Assembly (NCBI GenBank): GCA_038243395.1
Contig: JBBSRC010000021.1
Location: 1-47,041, forward strand
Source of the DNA: Gelidibacter sp038243395
GTDB lineage: Bacteria; Bacteroidota; Bacteroidia; Flavobacteriales; Flavobacteriaceae
Length of the DNA: 47,041 nucleotides
Direction: 5' to 3'
Shown: positions 33,107-42,574 of the stretch, in pieces
Layout of the letters: each line of letters begins with the position of its first letter
Numbering within the stretch: the first letter of the stretch is position 1
Position numbers and translations under genes: made by a program
Notes under the pieces: model-generated
The model's database searches: none
The model's input: the letters and a program-made list of their open reading frames with translations, nothing else
What the model was told of the DNA's origin: nothing

Positions 33107-35140
33107 TTATATTAAGCCGTTGTATTTCCTAATGAACCATTCAGCAGAAAGGCTCAATGCGATGAATGCCAGTAGAAATTTCCAATCGATCAAAGGTACA
33201 ACTTTTTTAGTGCTTTTTTGAACGGTGGCAAACCTTTCATCTGCGATTAGATGATCAATAAGTGTAGTTATATCGTCGATAAAATAAGATGATCCTTGGC
33301 TATTAATTGCTAAATTTTTAAGTTTTGAGACATTTGCATTCAGGAACTGCTGTTCGACGTTGTAATCCAAAATTTTAAAATTCCCGGATTTCGAAATATT
33401 TTCATCCTTTGACTTTACAATAAAGGCATAGTCTCCGGCCTCCAAACCACTTAAATCTACTTGATAGTTAGCCTGTTTTAATATGAGTGGAAAAGTCTGG
33501 GACTGGTCAGTATTTTCGTCCTTTACAGTAAGCTCGAGGTTGGCAGTGTTATCAAATTCATAAGTCCTGTTGAAAAACTGTGCGGAAACAATGACGTTGT
33601 CATTGCCATTATAAAAAGATTCATAAGAAATATTTAAACGACTACGCTTTTGGTTGGTATCAAGATACTGAATGATTTTACCAATAAAATCATCAAACTT
33701 ATGAAAGGACTTCTCATTCAAAAAACTTTGTGATCTCCAACGCCAAATGCCTTCGCCATTTAAGACAGCTGCTCTTTTTTGATCTACTTCATAAGTTAAC
33801 AGTAAAGGTTCTTTTAATTGAATACCATTAATGGTTTTATATAAAATATCTTCGGTGGGAACCGAAAAAACAGTGGCACCAAATTCTGAGTGTAACGGTG
33901 GGAAATTAGAGAAATTTAAATCTTCAACAATAAATACATTGTAATTTGAATTAAGGTCTGCTTGAAAATCTTCATATTGATTAGTAACGCTTTGCTGAAT
34001 ATAGGATTGTAGTTTATTTAGTTCTGAATAACTGGTTTTTGTTCCAAGAATAGTGAAAGTGTTGATGTTTAAAATTTTTATCTCGTCATAAACTGTCTTG
34101 AAGCTTTGGTTTGGTTGATAGATAATAGCTTGTTGAAAATTATTAGATTGACTTATAAATTCAGATGCTGTTATGATCGTTGCTTGACGTTGCTCATTAC
34201 TTTCAATCGCTTTTTTTAATGCACCCAAATCGGGATGTGGAATATTAGATATTATAGCCACATGCGTTTTCCGATCGATAACTTCGACCGCAAAATTCTT
34301 AATGTTATTGATTGTATTTCTCTCGTTTGGAATTGATTTTAGCTCAGCTTTATAACTATAAACTCCGGGAGTATTTGCCGGTAAATTCAAATTGACAAGC
34401 CTACTGGATTGCTCCATATTGAAGGTTAAATTTTGAGAAAATACGATACTTTTTCCTGAGGTTATGGTTAGTTGGGTAGTGACTTCATCCTGGCCGTTGT
34501 AAACTGCAATAACTTCCACAGGAAACTTATTTTTTAAATATGCATATTTGTTGACGTTCAGCTGTTCGATTTTTAAATCTGTATAGCTCGTTGTGTCTCC
34601 CAAAATAATTGGAAATATGACTTGCTTATATTTACGGGCCACAAATTCATAGTCATTGCCATAAGTTTGATTTCCATCAGTAATCAAAATCAAAGGTGCG
34701 ACAGAATAAGTGTAAACTTGTGCAAACTGTTCAAATAAAGGGGTTGGATTGGTTTGTTTCTCCTTAAACGTTAGGCTATCTAAAGTATTGACCGACTTTC
34801 CGAAACTAAAAAACTCTAAATTAAAACGATCGCTCAATGCTTTACTCTCTTTGAGAAGCTTAACCAAAGCTTTTGTTTTATGATCTTGATCTAAAAAAAC
34901 AACCGATTCCGAATTATCCACGGCTACCACCAAATTTGGTTTTTCATTAAAGTAAGTGGTTTTATCAAATTTCGGATTTATTAATAACAAGAATACGGCG
35001 AACAATGTCACAAACCTCAAAAAGGTCAATGCCATATTAACTTTCGTGTGCTTCTTCGATTTATATATATACTGAAAAAGCGCTAATAAAAGCGCTATGA
35101 TTCCAGCTGATAAGATATATAGGATTGTTTCTGTATTCAT
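33107..35140 (-). CDS. VWA-like membrane protein, unknown
   Basis: The product is 677 residues. Two N-terminal spans (about 5-26 and 38-58) precede a VWA-like domain with VVAVDNSESVVF (a DxSxS MIDAS-type motif), then PLILITDGNQTYGNDYEFVA. Ig-like beta regions occupy the middle and C-terminal parts (for example YSYKAELKSIPNERNTINN), and a last span lies near 650-668 (WKFLLAFIALSLSAEWFIRK). The overall layout resembles Bacteroidota proteins found beside BatA/BatB-like systems, with periplasmic beta domains. The function is unknown. It is followed directly by the prohibitin gene. Confidence 0.8.
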   Translation of the reverse strand: MNTETILYILSAGIIALLLALFQYIYKSKKHTKVNMALTFLRFVTLFAVFLLLINPKFDKTTYFNEKPNLVVAVDNSESVVFLDQDHKTKALVKLLKESKALSDRFNLEFFSFGKSVNTLDSLTFKEKQTNPTPLFEQFAQVYTYSVAPLILITDGNQTYGNDYEFVARKYKQVIFPIILGDTTSYTDLKIEQLNVNKYAYLKNKFPVEVIAVYNGQDEVTTQLTITSGKSIVFSQNLTFNMEQSSRLVNLNLPANTPGVYSYKAELKSIPNERNTINNIKNFAVEVIDRKTHVAIISNIPHPDLGALKKAIESNEQRQATIITASEFISQSNNFQQAIIYQPNQSFKTVYDEIKILNINTFTILGTKTSYSELNKLQSYIQQSVTNQYEDFQADLNSNYNVFIVEDLNFSNFPPLHSEFGATVFSVPTEDILYKTINGIQLKEPLLLTYEVDQKRAAVLNGEGIWRWRSQSFLNEKSFHKFDDFIGKIIQYLDTNQKRSRLNISYESFYNGNDNVIVSAQFFNRTYEFDNTANLELTVKDENTDQSQTFPLILKQANYQVDLSGLEAGDYAFIVKSKDENISKSGNFKILDYNVEQQFLNANVSKLKNLAINSQGSSYFIDDITTLIDHLIADERFATVQKSTKKVVPLIDWKFLLAFIALSLSAEWFIRKYNGLI

Positions 35141-35321
35141 TTAATATTTCAAGGATTTCCCATGAATCTGCCCGTCCGTTCAAACTAGTACGCGAACGCT
35201 TCTTTAATGTTACCTATCAAATTAATTATCAATAGATTATCTTCAATTAAATTATTTAATAAAAATCCTCTCGAACGTATTATTTCATTACGTGCATCTG
35301 ATAACTGAACACTGCAAACTT

Positions 35322-36068
35322 CTACGTAAGCATTCCACCATCAACATTAATGGTTTGTCCGGTAACGTAAGCACTTAAATCACTTGCCAAGAACACACAA
35401 ACGTTTGCAACATCTTCTGGAGTGCCACCACGTTTTAATGGAATAGCATCCCTCCATCCTTTCACTGTGCTTTCATCTAATTTAGCAGTCATTTCGGTTT
35501 CAATAAATCCTGGAGCAATCACGTTACTTCTTATATTTCGAGAACCTAATTCCAACGCTACCGATTTAGAAAACCCTATCATCCCTGCCTTGGAAGCTGC
35601 ATAATTGGTCTGTCCTGCATTCCCCTTAACGCCAACAACAGAGCTCATATTGATAATCGAACCTTTACGTTGTTTTAGCATCGTACGTTGTACTGCTTTG
35701 GTCATATTAAAAACGGATTTTAAGTTAACTTCAATTACTTTATCAAAATCCTCTTCTCCCATCCGCATCAGCAAGTTATCTTTTGTAATCCCAGCGTTAT
35801 TAACCAAAATATCAATGCTTCCGAACTCAGCCAAAACATCCTCAGCTAATTTTTGTGATTCATCAAAATCAGCCGCATTACTTTGATAGCCTTTCGCCTT
35901 AATTCCTAATGCATTCAGATCTTTTTCTAAGGCGTTTGCTGATTCTACCGAAGAACTATATGTGAAAGCGACATTTGCACCGTGTTCTGCAAAAGCTTGT
36001 GCAATACCTTTCCCAATACCTCTACTCGCTCCTGTGATGATTGCTGTTTTTCCTTCTAATAATTTCAT
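35322..36068 (-). CDS. fabG: FabG: 3-oxoacyl-ACP reductase
   Basis: The product is a 248-residue short-chain dehydrogenase. The NADP-binding TGASRGIGKGIA is at about 11-22, NNAGIT at about 89, and the catalytic Ser-Tyr-Lys is in NMSSVVGVKGNAGQTNYAASK. The C-terminal end VTGQTINVDGGM is characteristic of FabG. It reduces 3-oxoacyl-ACP in fatty acid elongation, in the cytosol. A full TTTG-17-TATATTTG promoter lies just upstream. Confidence 0.94.
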   Translation of the reverse strand: MKLLEGKTAIITGASRGIGKGIAQAFAEHGANVAFTYSSSVESANALEKDLNALGIKAKGYQSNAADFDESQKLAEDVLAEFGSIDILVNNAGITKDNLLMRMGEEDFDKVIEVNLKSVFNMTKAVQRTMLKQRKGSIINMSSVVGVKGNAGQTNYAASKAGMIGFSKSVALELGSRNIRSNVIAPGFIETEMTAKLDESTVKGWRDAIPLKRGGTPEDVANVCVFLASDLSAYVTGQTINVDGGMLT

Positions 36069-36139
36069 AACTTATAATTTAGTAGTGAGTACTATGTTTC
36101 TTGAATATTGGCACTCGAACTAGGTTGATAATTCTCTTC

Positions 36140-36168
36140 TCAAATATAGGGATAAGAAGCTGTTTCAA
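36140..36168 (-). promoter_or_regulatory. Flavobacterial promoter for fabG
   Basis: The minus strand has TTTG (36165-36168), 17 bases, then TATATTTG (36140-36147). Both elements and the spacing match the Flavobacterium -33/-7 consensus. The predicted start of transcription is about 65 bases before the fabG ATG. Confidence 0.6.
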
Positions 36169-36170
36169 AT

Positions 36171-36200
36171 AAAAAAACCCCACAAAGTTGTGAGGTTCTT
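36171..36200 (-). terminator. Terminator of sucD
   Basis: On the minus strand CCTCACAA pairs with TTGTGGGG (one G-U pair) and is followed by a run of seven T. It lies about 20-45 bases after the sucD stop and overlaps the -33 side of the fabG promoter region. Confidence 0.75.
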
Positions 36201-36216
36201 AAAAAATATTATTGAA

Positions 36217-37092
36217 TTATTTAGCCATAATTTCGGCTACTTTCTTCCCTATTTCAGCAGGAGAATCCACTACGTGAATTCCGCATTCTCTCATAATTTT
36301 CTTTTTGGCTTGAGCCGTGTCATCAGTCCCTCCTACGATTGCACCAGCGTGCCCCATAGTACGTCCTGCCGGTGCCGTTTCGCCAGCAATAAATCCGATA
36401 ATTGGTTTTTTGCTTCCACTTTCTTTATACCAATGAGCAGCATCAGCTTCCAATTGGCCGCCAATTTCGCCAATCATTACCACACATTCTGTTTCTGGAT
36501 CATTGATCAACATTTCTACAGCTTCTTTAGTAGTAGTTCCAATAATTGGATCACCACCAATACCAATAGCCGTAGTAATACCTAAACCTTGTTTTACAAC
36601 TTGGTCAGCCGCTTCGTAAGTTAAAGTTCCTGATTTAGAAACAATACCTACCGTCCCTTTTTTGAATACAAATCCTGGCATAATACCAACTTTTGCTTCA
36701 CCTGGAGTAATTACTCCTGGACAGTTAGGTCCAATTAAACGACAGTCTTTATTTTTAATATAACTTGCAACCTTAATCATGTCTGCAACAGGAATACCTT
36801 CTGTAATACAAATAATCACTTTAATACCTGCATCAGCAGCTTCCATAATTGCATCAGCGGCAAAAGCTGGTGGTACAAAAATAATAGATGTATCTGCTTT
36901 CGCTTCTTTCACTGCGTCTTCCACAGTATTGAAAACAGGTCTGTCCAAATGGGTTTGCCCACCTTTACCAGGAGTGACACCACCAACTACTTTAGTTCCG
37001 TATTCTATCATTTGTTCTGCATGGAAAGTCCCTTCACTACCCGTAAAGCCTTGCACAATTATTTTTGAATCTTTATTTACTAAAACGCTCAT
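36217..37092 (-). CDS. sucD: SucD: succinate-CoA ligase alpha subunit
   Basis: The product is 291 residues. The CoA-binding Rossmann part has VQGFTGSEGTFHAEQMIEYG and GGVTPGKGG; the phosphohistidine active site is in GRTMGHAGAIVGG, and GIGGDPIIGTT lies in the ligase domain. It interconverts succinyl-CoA and succinate with nucleotide phosphorylation in the TCA cycle. The beta-subunit gene sucC is not adjacent. A TAnnTTTG box lies upstream, and an intrinsic terminator follows. Confidence 0.96.
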   Translation of the reverse strand: MSVLVNKDSKIIVQGFTGSEGTFHAEQMIEYGTKVVGGVTPGKGGQTHLDRPVFNTVEDAVKEAKADTSIIFVPPAFAADAIMEAADAGIKVIICITEGIPVADMIKVASYIKNKDCRLIGPNCPGVITPGEAKVGIMPGFVFKKGTVGIVSKSGTLTYEAADQVVKQGLGITTAIGIGGDPIIGTTTKEAVEMLINDPETECVVMIGEIGGQLEADAAHWYKESGSKKPIIGFIAGETAPAGRTMGHAGAIVGGTDDTAQAKKKIMRECGIHVVDSPAEIGKKVAEIMAK

Positions 37093-37122
37093 TTATATTA
37101 TTTTTTAATTTTTAAGACTTCG

Positions 37123-37130
37123 CAAAAGTA
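37123..37130 (-). promoter_or_regulatory. Candidate -7 box for sucD
   Basis: Minus-strand TACTTTTG is a perfect TAnnTTTG match about 30 bases before the sucD ATG. No good -33 element is seen at the normal distance. Confidence 0.45.
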
Positions 37131-37157
37131 ATCCTTTTAACAGCATTTATGAAGCCT

Positions 37158-37568
37158 TTATTGAACTTTTATTTCTGAAAATGATTTGTAACTTTCAATA
37201 TTGTCGTCAGCTACTTGGCTTATTTCAAAACCTCTATAAAGTTTTTCGTCTTTCACTTCCCAAATGCTAATAAAGTTTGCCAAAGGTTGTTCATTTTCAG
37301 AATCTTCAATGGTACTTACAAATACGGTATATCTAATAGTTACGTGATTTTGATCTTGCAATAAATGACTGATCTCGATTTTTAAAGAATGATAAGATGC
37401 TTTAATGTTTTCAAAAAACTTTTCTAACCCATCATAGTCCAAAACTTGGTAACCTGTGCTGCCATTCCAATGCAACTGACACTCTTCATGAATATATTTA
37501 GATATCGCATGGCTATCATTAGCCAAATCCGATTCATAAAACGCTTTTACAATTTCTTTTGGAGACAT
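37158..37568 (-). CDS. SnoaL/NTF2-like protein
   Basis: The product is 136 residues with the cone-shaped NTF2-like fold pattern: an N-terminal helix (PKEIVKAFYESDLANDSHAI), ISKYIHEECQLHWNG, then curved beta strands (VTIRYTVFVSTIE, FISIWEVKDEKLYRGFEISQ). Such proteins bind small ligands or act as polyketide-like isomerases. The specific function is unknown. The start overlaps the stop of the preceding LpxD-like gene by one base (TAATG), so it is coupled to lipid A-type genes. Confidence 0.8.
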   Translation of the reverse strand: MSPKEIVKAFYESDLANDSHAISKYIHEECQLHWNGSTGYQVLDYDGLEKFFENIKASYHSLKIEISHLLQDQNHVTIRYTVFVSTIEDSENEQPLANFISIWEVKDEKLYRGFEISQVADDNIESYKSFSEIKVQ

Positions 37569-38503
37569 TATTTATTTTTTAATTGATCCATAATTTCCGG
37601 AATTTTTTTGACAAAAACTTTGTCTTTCAATTCACTTTTTGCTTCTTGTATAGGAGTGCCCCAATAAGTTTTGCCACCTCCAATAGATTTGGTCACTCCA
37701 GTCTGGCCGTGAATAACGGCTTTTTCTCCTATAGTTATCCCACTTGTGGTTCCGACTTGTCCCCAAATAGTCACTTCATCTTCAATAATCACACAACCTG
37801 CAATGCCCACTTGAGAAGCAATCAAACATTTCTTTCCGATAACTGTGTCATGGCCAATTTGAATCTGATTGTCCAATTTGGACCCTTCACCAATTATAGT
37901 ATCGCCTGTGACGCCTCTATCAATACTACAAAGTGCACCAATATGTACATTATCTTTCAGAACTACACGACCACCAGAAATCAATTGATCATAGCCTTCT
38001 GGACGTTTTTTATAATAAAACGCACTTGCACCTAAAACAGTACCGGCATGAATGGTAACGTTATTACCAATAATAGTGTCATCATAAATGATAACATTGG
38101 GATGAATTAAACAATTTTTACCGATGACCACATTATGCCCTATAAAGCAATTAGGCTGGATAATAGTGTCTTCTCCAATTATTGCGGAATCAGAAATACT
38201 TCGATTCGCGCTTTTGAAAGGTTTAAAGTGTTGAATCAATTTATTAAAATCTCGAAATGGATCATCGCTAATAAGTAATGCTTTACCCTCGGGACAGTCA
38301 ACTTCCTTATTGATCAATACGATTGTGGCTGCTGATTTTAACGCTTTATCATAATATTTAGGATGGTCAACAAAAACGATATCACCTTGTTCCACAACAT
38401 GGATTTCATTCAATCCCAATACAGGAAAATCATCTTTTCCAACATAAGTAGTATTGATAATTTCTGCAATTTGCTTTAAGGTAAGTGGTTGTGGAAATTT
38501 CAT
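37568..38503 (-). CDS. LpxD-like acyltransferase (second copy)
   Basis: The product is 311 residues. The N-terminal UDP-binding-type LpxD domain (MKFPQPLTLKQIAEIINTTY) is followed by left-handed beta-helix hexapeptides (VIIYDDTIIGNNVTIHAGTV, LDNQIQIGHDTVIGKKCLIA, ASQVGIAGCVIIEDEVTIWG). The active-site His is in IGHDTVIG. It resembles LpxD, but a longer, canonical lpxD lies 3 kb upstream in the same gene block. It may use a different acyl chain or sugar nucleotide. The position beside efp and lpxA is typical of Flavobacteriaceae. Confidence 0.85.
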   Translation of the reverse strand: MKFPQPLTLKQIAEIINTTYVGKDDFPVLGLNEIHVVEQGDIVFVDHPKYYDKALKSAATIVLINKEVDCPEGKALLISDDPFRDFNKLIQHFKPFKSANRSISDSAIIGEDTIIQPNCFIGHNVVIGKNCLIHPNVIIYDDTIIGNNVTIHAGTVLGASAFYYKKRPEGYDQLISGGRVVLKDNVHIGALCSIDRGVTGDTIIGEGSKLDNQIQIGHDTVIGKKCLIASQVGIAGCVIIEDEVTIWGQVGTTSGITIGEKAVIHGQTGVTKSIGGGKTYWGTPIQEAKSELKDKVFVKKIPEIMDQLKNK

Positions 38504-38672
38504 GCGTCCTATTTGATGGATTGGGTTTTAGGTTAATTTAGTTTAGGAGGTGTACTAAGTTTATAATTTTAAATTCAACTGTTTCTGATTAAATTCGAGA
38601 AAGTATTTAAAGTTTTCACTTAACTTATTTCCTGCTAAACTTCTAAACTCATTTACTTCTAAACTCTAAAAA

Positions 38673-39239
38673 CTACTCTTTGACTCGTTCTTTATAGGTT
38701 CCTTTTTCAGTTTCAATTCTGATTTTATCGCCTTCGTTAATAAATAATGGCACATTTACCTCTGCCCCTGTTTCAACCGTTGCTGGTTTTGTGGCATTCG
38801 TCGCAGTATTTCCTTTTATACCAGGTTCGGTAGACGTAACTTCCAAAGTTACCGTTGCTGGCATTTCTACTGAAAGAGGCATGCCATCTTCAGTGTTGAT
38901 TAAAATAGTTACAACTTCGCCTTCTTTCATTAAATCAGATCTATCTAGTGCCGCTTCCAACAATCTGATTTGCGAGTAATCCTCCTGATTCATGAAATGG
39001 TAATATTCCCCATCATGATATAAAAATTGAAACTTGTGAGTTTCTACGCGAACATCTTCAATTTTATGTCCAGCTGAAAATGTATTCTCCAAAACTCTTC
39101 CGTTAGTGACGCTTTTCATTTTCGTTCTAACAAATGCAGGACCTTTACCAGGTTTTACGTGTAAAAATTCTGTTATCTTATAAATATCATTATTGTACTT
39201 AATGCACAATCCATTTCGTATATCTGCTGTAGTTGCCAT
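38673..39239 (-). CDS. efp: Elongation factor P
   Basis: The product is 188 residues from the ATG at 39239 (MATTADIRNG), full length for EF-P with three beta-barrel domains. The tip loop of domain I is EFLHVKPGKGPAFVRTKMKS, where the conserved Lys (about 34) may be modified. SVEMPATVTLEVTSTEPGIK and GDKIRIETEKGTYKERVKE complete domains II and III. It relieves ribosome stalling on polyproline. It lies between the two lipid A acyltransferase-type genes, as in many relatives. Confidence 0.95.
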   Translation of the reverse strand: MATTADIRNGLCIKYNNDIYKITEFLHVKPGKGPAFVRTKMKSVTNGRVLENTFSAGHKIEDVRVETHKFQFLYHDGEYYHFMNQEDYSQIRLLEAALDRSDLMKEGEVVTILINTEDGMPLSVEMPATVTLEVTSTEPGIKGNTATNATKPATVETGAEVNVPLFINEGDKIRIETEKGTYKERVKE

Positions 39240-39280
39240 AATATTGCCCACCCAAGTGGGTATCTTTTAATAGTTAATAA

Positions 39281-40066
39281 TCAATTTGATTTAAAATATC
39301 CTTTCATGATGCCTCTATGTGAATTTTTGATGAATTGTAAAATTTCATCACGTTCTGGAGTAGCTTCCATTTCAGCTTCTATAATTTCTGAAGCTTGGGT
39401 ATTGTTATAATTCTTTTGATAAAGAATGCGATAGATATTTTGTACTTCTCTTATTTTCTCTGCGGAAAAACCTCTTCGTCTTAAACCAACTGAATTGATG
39501 CCTACATACGATAACGGTTCTCTCGCTGCCTTAACAAAAGGCGGGACATCTTTACGCACCAAAGATCCTCCAGTAACAAAGGCGTGGTTGCCGATAGAAC
39601 AAAACTGATGTACAGCTGTCATTCCTGCCAACACTACGTAATCTCCAACAGTGACATGTCCTGCAAGCGTACTATTGTTTGAAAAAATACAATTATTGCC
39701 AATTATGCAATCATGAGCAATATGACAATAGGCCATGATAAGACAATTATCTCCAATTACCGTTTTCATCCTATCTGAAGTTCCTCTATTAATGGTCACA
39801 CATTCTCTTATGGTAACATTGTTACCAATTTCTGTGATGGTATCCTCATCCTGAAATTTTAAATCTTGGGGCACAGCGGAAATTACAGCTCCAGGAAAAA
39901 TATTGCAATTTTTCCCAATGCGAGCACCTTCCATAATGGTTACGTTACTCCCAATCCATGTGCCATCGCCAATTACCACATTATTATGTATGGTTGTAAA
40001 AGGATCGATCACAACATTCTTTGCTATTTTGGCTCCGGGATGTACGTAGGCTAGTGGTTGGTTCAT
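39281..40066 (-). CDS. lpxA: LpxA: UDP-GlcNAc acyltransferase
   Basis: The product is 261 residues from the ATG at 40066, chosen because LpxA proteins start MNQPLAYVHPGAKIAKNVVI. Repeated hexapeptides form the left-handed beta helix (NVVIGDGTWIGSNVTIMEGA). The catalytic His is in MAYCHIAHDCIIGN, and SVGLRRRGFSAEKIREVQ is the C-terminal helical domain. It transfers a 3-hydroxyacyl chain to UDP-GlcNAc, the first step of lipid A synthesis. It is 80 bases downstream of the lpxC-fabZ fusion. Confidence 0.95.
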   Translation of the reverse strand: MNQPLAYVHPGAKIAKNVVIDPFTTIHNNVVIGDGTWIGSNVTIMEGARIGKNCNIFPGAVISAVPQDLKFQDEDTITEIGNNVTIRECVTINRGTSDRMKTVIGDNCLIMAYCHIAHDCIIGNNCIFSNNSTLAGHVTVGDYVVLAGMTAVHQFCSIGNHAFVTGGSLVRKDVPPFVKAAREPLSYVGINSVGLRRRGFSAEKIREVQNIYRILYQKNYNNTQASEIIEAEMEATPERDEILQFIKNSHRGIMKGYFKSN

Positions 40067-40146
40067 TTCCTTATTTTTATTTTTTGTATGTGTTTTTAAT
40101 TGACTTAGCAACTATCAAATTTTAGTTTGAGAACTTAAACGATTTG

Positions 40147-41553
40147 TTATTTAACTTTTGAAATTTGCGCCATTAATTCCGCTTCAGCACAAAGTTTGCC
40201 ATTGGCATAAGCATACCCTTGCATATGACAAATACCTCTTCTAATAGGAGTGATCAAATCACATTTGAAAATTAAGGTATCTCCCGGAACTACTTTTTGC
40301 TTGAATTTCACTTTGTCAATCTTCATAAAGAATGTCAAGTAATTTTCTGGATCAGGAACAGTGCTTAAAACAAGAATGCCTCCGGTTTGCGCCATCGCCT
40401 CTACGATTAAAACGCCTGGCATCACGGGAGATCCTGGAAAATGTCCTGCAAAGAAAGATTCATTCATCGTTACGTTTTTCATACCGATAACGCCCGTGTC
40501 GGTCAATTCAAAAATCTTATCAATCATTAAAAACGGTTGTCTGTGTGGCAACATCTCCATGATTTGATTGATGTCCATTAATGGCTCCTGATTCAAATCG
40601 ACCACAGGAACATTGCTCCTTCTTTCGTTTTTGATCATTTTAGCCATTTTTTTAGCAAACTGCGTATTGATAAAATGTCCGGGTTTATTAGCAATAACTT
40701 TACCTCTTAACCTAGTTCCAATAAGCGAAAGATCTCCAATTACATCCAATAATTTATGGCGCGCTGCTTCATTTGGGTGGTGCAATGTTAGATTATCAAG
40801 AATGCCATTTGGTTTTACGGCAATATTATCTTTTTTGAAAGCTATTTTCAGTTTTTCCATTGTTTTAGGCGATAATTCCTTATCAACATAAACAATGGCG
40901 TTATTAAGATCACCTCCTTTTATTAATCCATGTTCTAAAAGCATTTCAATTTCATGCAAGAAACTAAAAGTTCTTGCATTGGAGATATCTTCCTTAAAAT
41001 CGTGGATATTATTTAGAGTTGCGTTTTGAGTTCCCAAAACTTTAGTGCCAAAATCAACCATGGTAATTACCTGATATTCTTTAGCGGGCATGATGATCAT
41101 TTCACTTCCAGATTCTTCATCAACATACGTCACAACGTCTGTAACAACGTACTCTTCTCTAAAATCATCTTGCTCTACAACCCCAGCTTCTTCAAGAGCC
41201 TGAACAAAAAACTTAGACGAGCCGTCCATGATAGGAGGCTCTGAAGCGTTTAATGCTATTATGACGTTGTCGATATCCATACCCACAAGAGCAGCCAAAA
41301 CATGCTCAGAAGTTTGAATAATGACCCCGTTTTTCTGTAAACAAGTGCCCCGTTGTGTATTAGTTACATAGTGTGCATCAGCTTCAATGATAGGTGTCCC
41401 TTCAAGGTCTATGCGTTTAAATGAATATCCAGAATTTACTGGTGCAGGTAAAAATGTAAGTGTCACATTATTACCTGTATGTAATCCAACACCTACTAAA
41501 GAAACCTCCTTTTGGATTGTTTTCTGTTTGATGTCCGTCTTAACTATTCCCAT
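40147..41553 (-). CDS. lpxC-fabZ: LpxC-FabZ bifunctional protein
   Basis: The product is a 468-residue natural fusion known from Bacteroidota. The LpxC part (about 1-300) has VGLHTGNNVTLTFLPAP, the zinc ligand in SEHVLAALVGMDIDN, PIMDGSSKFF and AARHKLLDVIGDLSLIG (HxxxD). The FabZ part (about 320-468) has MLPHRQPFLMIDKIF, FFAGHFPGSPVMPGV and the catalytic Glu in LIVEAMAQTGG. It deacetylates UDP-3-acyl-GlcNAc and dehydrates 3-hydroxyacyl-ACP, linking lipid A with fatty acid synthesis. It overlaps the end of lpxD by 14 bases. Confidence 0.97.
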   Translation of the reverse strand: MGIVKTDIKQKTIQKEVSLVGVGLHTGNNVTLTFLPAPVNSGYSFKRIDLEGTPIIEADAHYVTNTQRGTCLQKNGVIIQTSEHVLAALVGMDIDNVIIALNASEPPIMDGSSKFFVQALEEAGVVEQDDFREEYVVTDVVTYVDEESGSEMIIMPAKEYQVITMVDFGTKVLGTQNATLNNIHDFKEDISNARTFSFLHEIEMLLEHGLIKGGDLNNAIVYVDKELSPKTMEKLKIAFKKDNIAVKPNGILDNLTLHHPNEAARHKLLDVIGDLSLIGTRLRGKVIANKPGHFINTQFAKKMAKMIKNERRSNVPVVDLNQEPLMDINQIMEMLPHRQPFLMIDKIFELTDTGVIGMKNVTMNESFFAGHFPGSPVMPGVLIVEAMAQTGGILVLSTVPDPENYLTFFMKIDKVKFKQKVVPGDTLIFKCDLITPIRRGICHMQGYAYANGKLCAEAELMAQISKVK

Positions 41554-42568
41554 TTACTTTCTTATCAATAATGTTAATTTCCTTCATAATTTTAGGCAAC
41601 TTTTTAAAATAAACATACGATTTGTTATAATCGGCATAAGCAAATGCAGGAGAACCTTGAAGAACTTCATCATCCTTAACATTTCTACCAATACCTGATT
41701 GTGCCTGTATCTTAACGTTGTTCCCTATGGTAATATGTCCCACGATCCCTACTTGACCTCCAATAATGCAGTTTTCTCCAATTTTAGTGGAGCCCGCAAC
41801 TCCTGTTTGTGCAGCAATGACGGTGTTTTTGCCTATTTCAACATTATGCGCTATTTGAATTTGATTATCCAGCTTCACGCCTTTTCTAATAAGGGTTGAA
41901 CCTAAAGTGGCTCTATCAATAGTGGTTGCGGCGCCTATATCAACAAAATCTTCTAAAACAACATTTCCAGTTTGCGGTACTTTTGTGTATTCACCATTTT
42001 CGTTAGGTGCAAATCCAAATCCGTCAGCACCAATGATAGCGCCAGAATTGATCACGCAGTTTTGACCAATCACGCAATCAAAATATACTTTAGCACCAGC
42101 AAATAATATGGTATTATCTCCAATTTTCACATTATCTCCAACATAGGAATTTGGAAAAATTTTAACATTATTACCTATCCTTACATTCTCTCCTATATAG
42201 GTAAATGCACCAATGTACACATCTTCACCATAAGTAGCTGTTGTCGCGATGTGCGAAGGCTGCTCAATACCAAGTTTATTAAGTTTTACATGGTTGTAAT
42301 ATTCTAACAGTTTTGAAAACGATTTATAGGCATCGTCCACTTTTATAAGGGTCGTACTTAGGTCACTTTCCGCTTCAAACGTTCTATTAACAATAGTTAT
42401 AGACGCTTTTGTTGTATAAATAAACGATTTATACTTCGGATTTGCCAAGAACGTCAATGAACCTTCAATACCCTCTTCGATCTTTGCAAGTTTAAAAACT
42501 ACGACGTCTGGATTTCCAACGATATCGCCATCTAAAATTTCTGCTATTTGTAGTGCTGTAAATTTCAT
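41540..42568 (-). CDS. lpxD: LpxD: UDP-3-O-acylglucosamine N-acyltransferase
   Basis: The product is 342 residues from the ATG at 42568 (MKFTALQIAEILDGDIVGN). The N-terminal nucleotide-binding domain (1-100) is followed by a left-handed beta helix (ENVRIGNNVKIFPNSYVGDN, NTILFAGAKVYFDCVIGQN) and the active-site His in IQIAHNVEIGKNT. GADGFGFAPNENGEYTKVPQ is strongly conserved in LpxD. It adds the second acyl chain in lipid A synthesis. It heads the lpxD-lpxCfabZ-lpxA-efp block. Confidence 0.96.
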   Translation of the reverse strand: MKFTALQIAEILDGDIVGNPDVVVFKLAKIEEGIEGSLTFLANPKYKSFIYTTKASITIVNRTFEAESDLSTTLIKVDDAYKSFSKLLEYYNHVKLNKLGIEQPSHIATTATYGEDVYIGAFTYIGENVRIGNNVKIFPNSYVGDNVKIGDNTILFAGAKVYFDCVIGQNCVINSGAIIGADGFGFAPNENGEYTKVPQTGNVVLEDFVDIGAATTIDRATLGSTLIRKGVKLDNQIQIAHNVEIGKNTVIAAQTGVAGSTKIGENCIIGGQVGIVGHITIGNNVKIQAQSGIGRNVKDDEVLQGSPAFAYADYNKSYVYFKKLPKIMKEINIIDKKVNGNS

Positions 42569-42574
42569 CAATCG

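Noticed and set aside
36190..36585. 131-codon plus-strand ORF opposite sucD
   Set aside because: It is rich in S, F and N, as expected from the reverse of GA-rich codons, and overlaps the sucD terminator.
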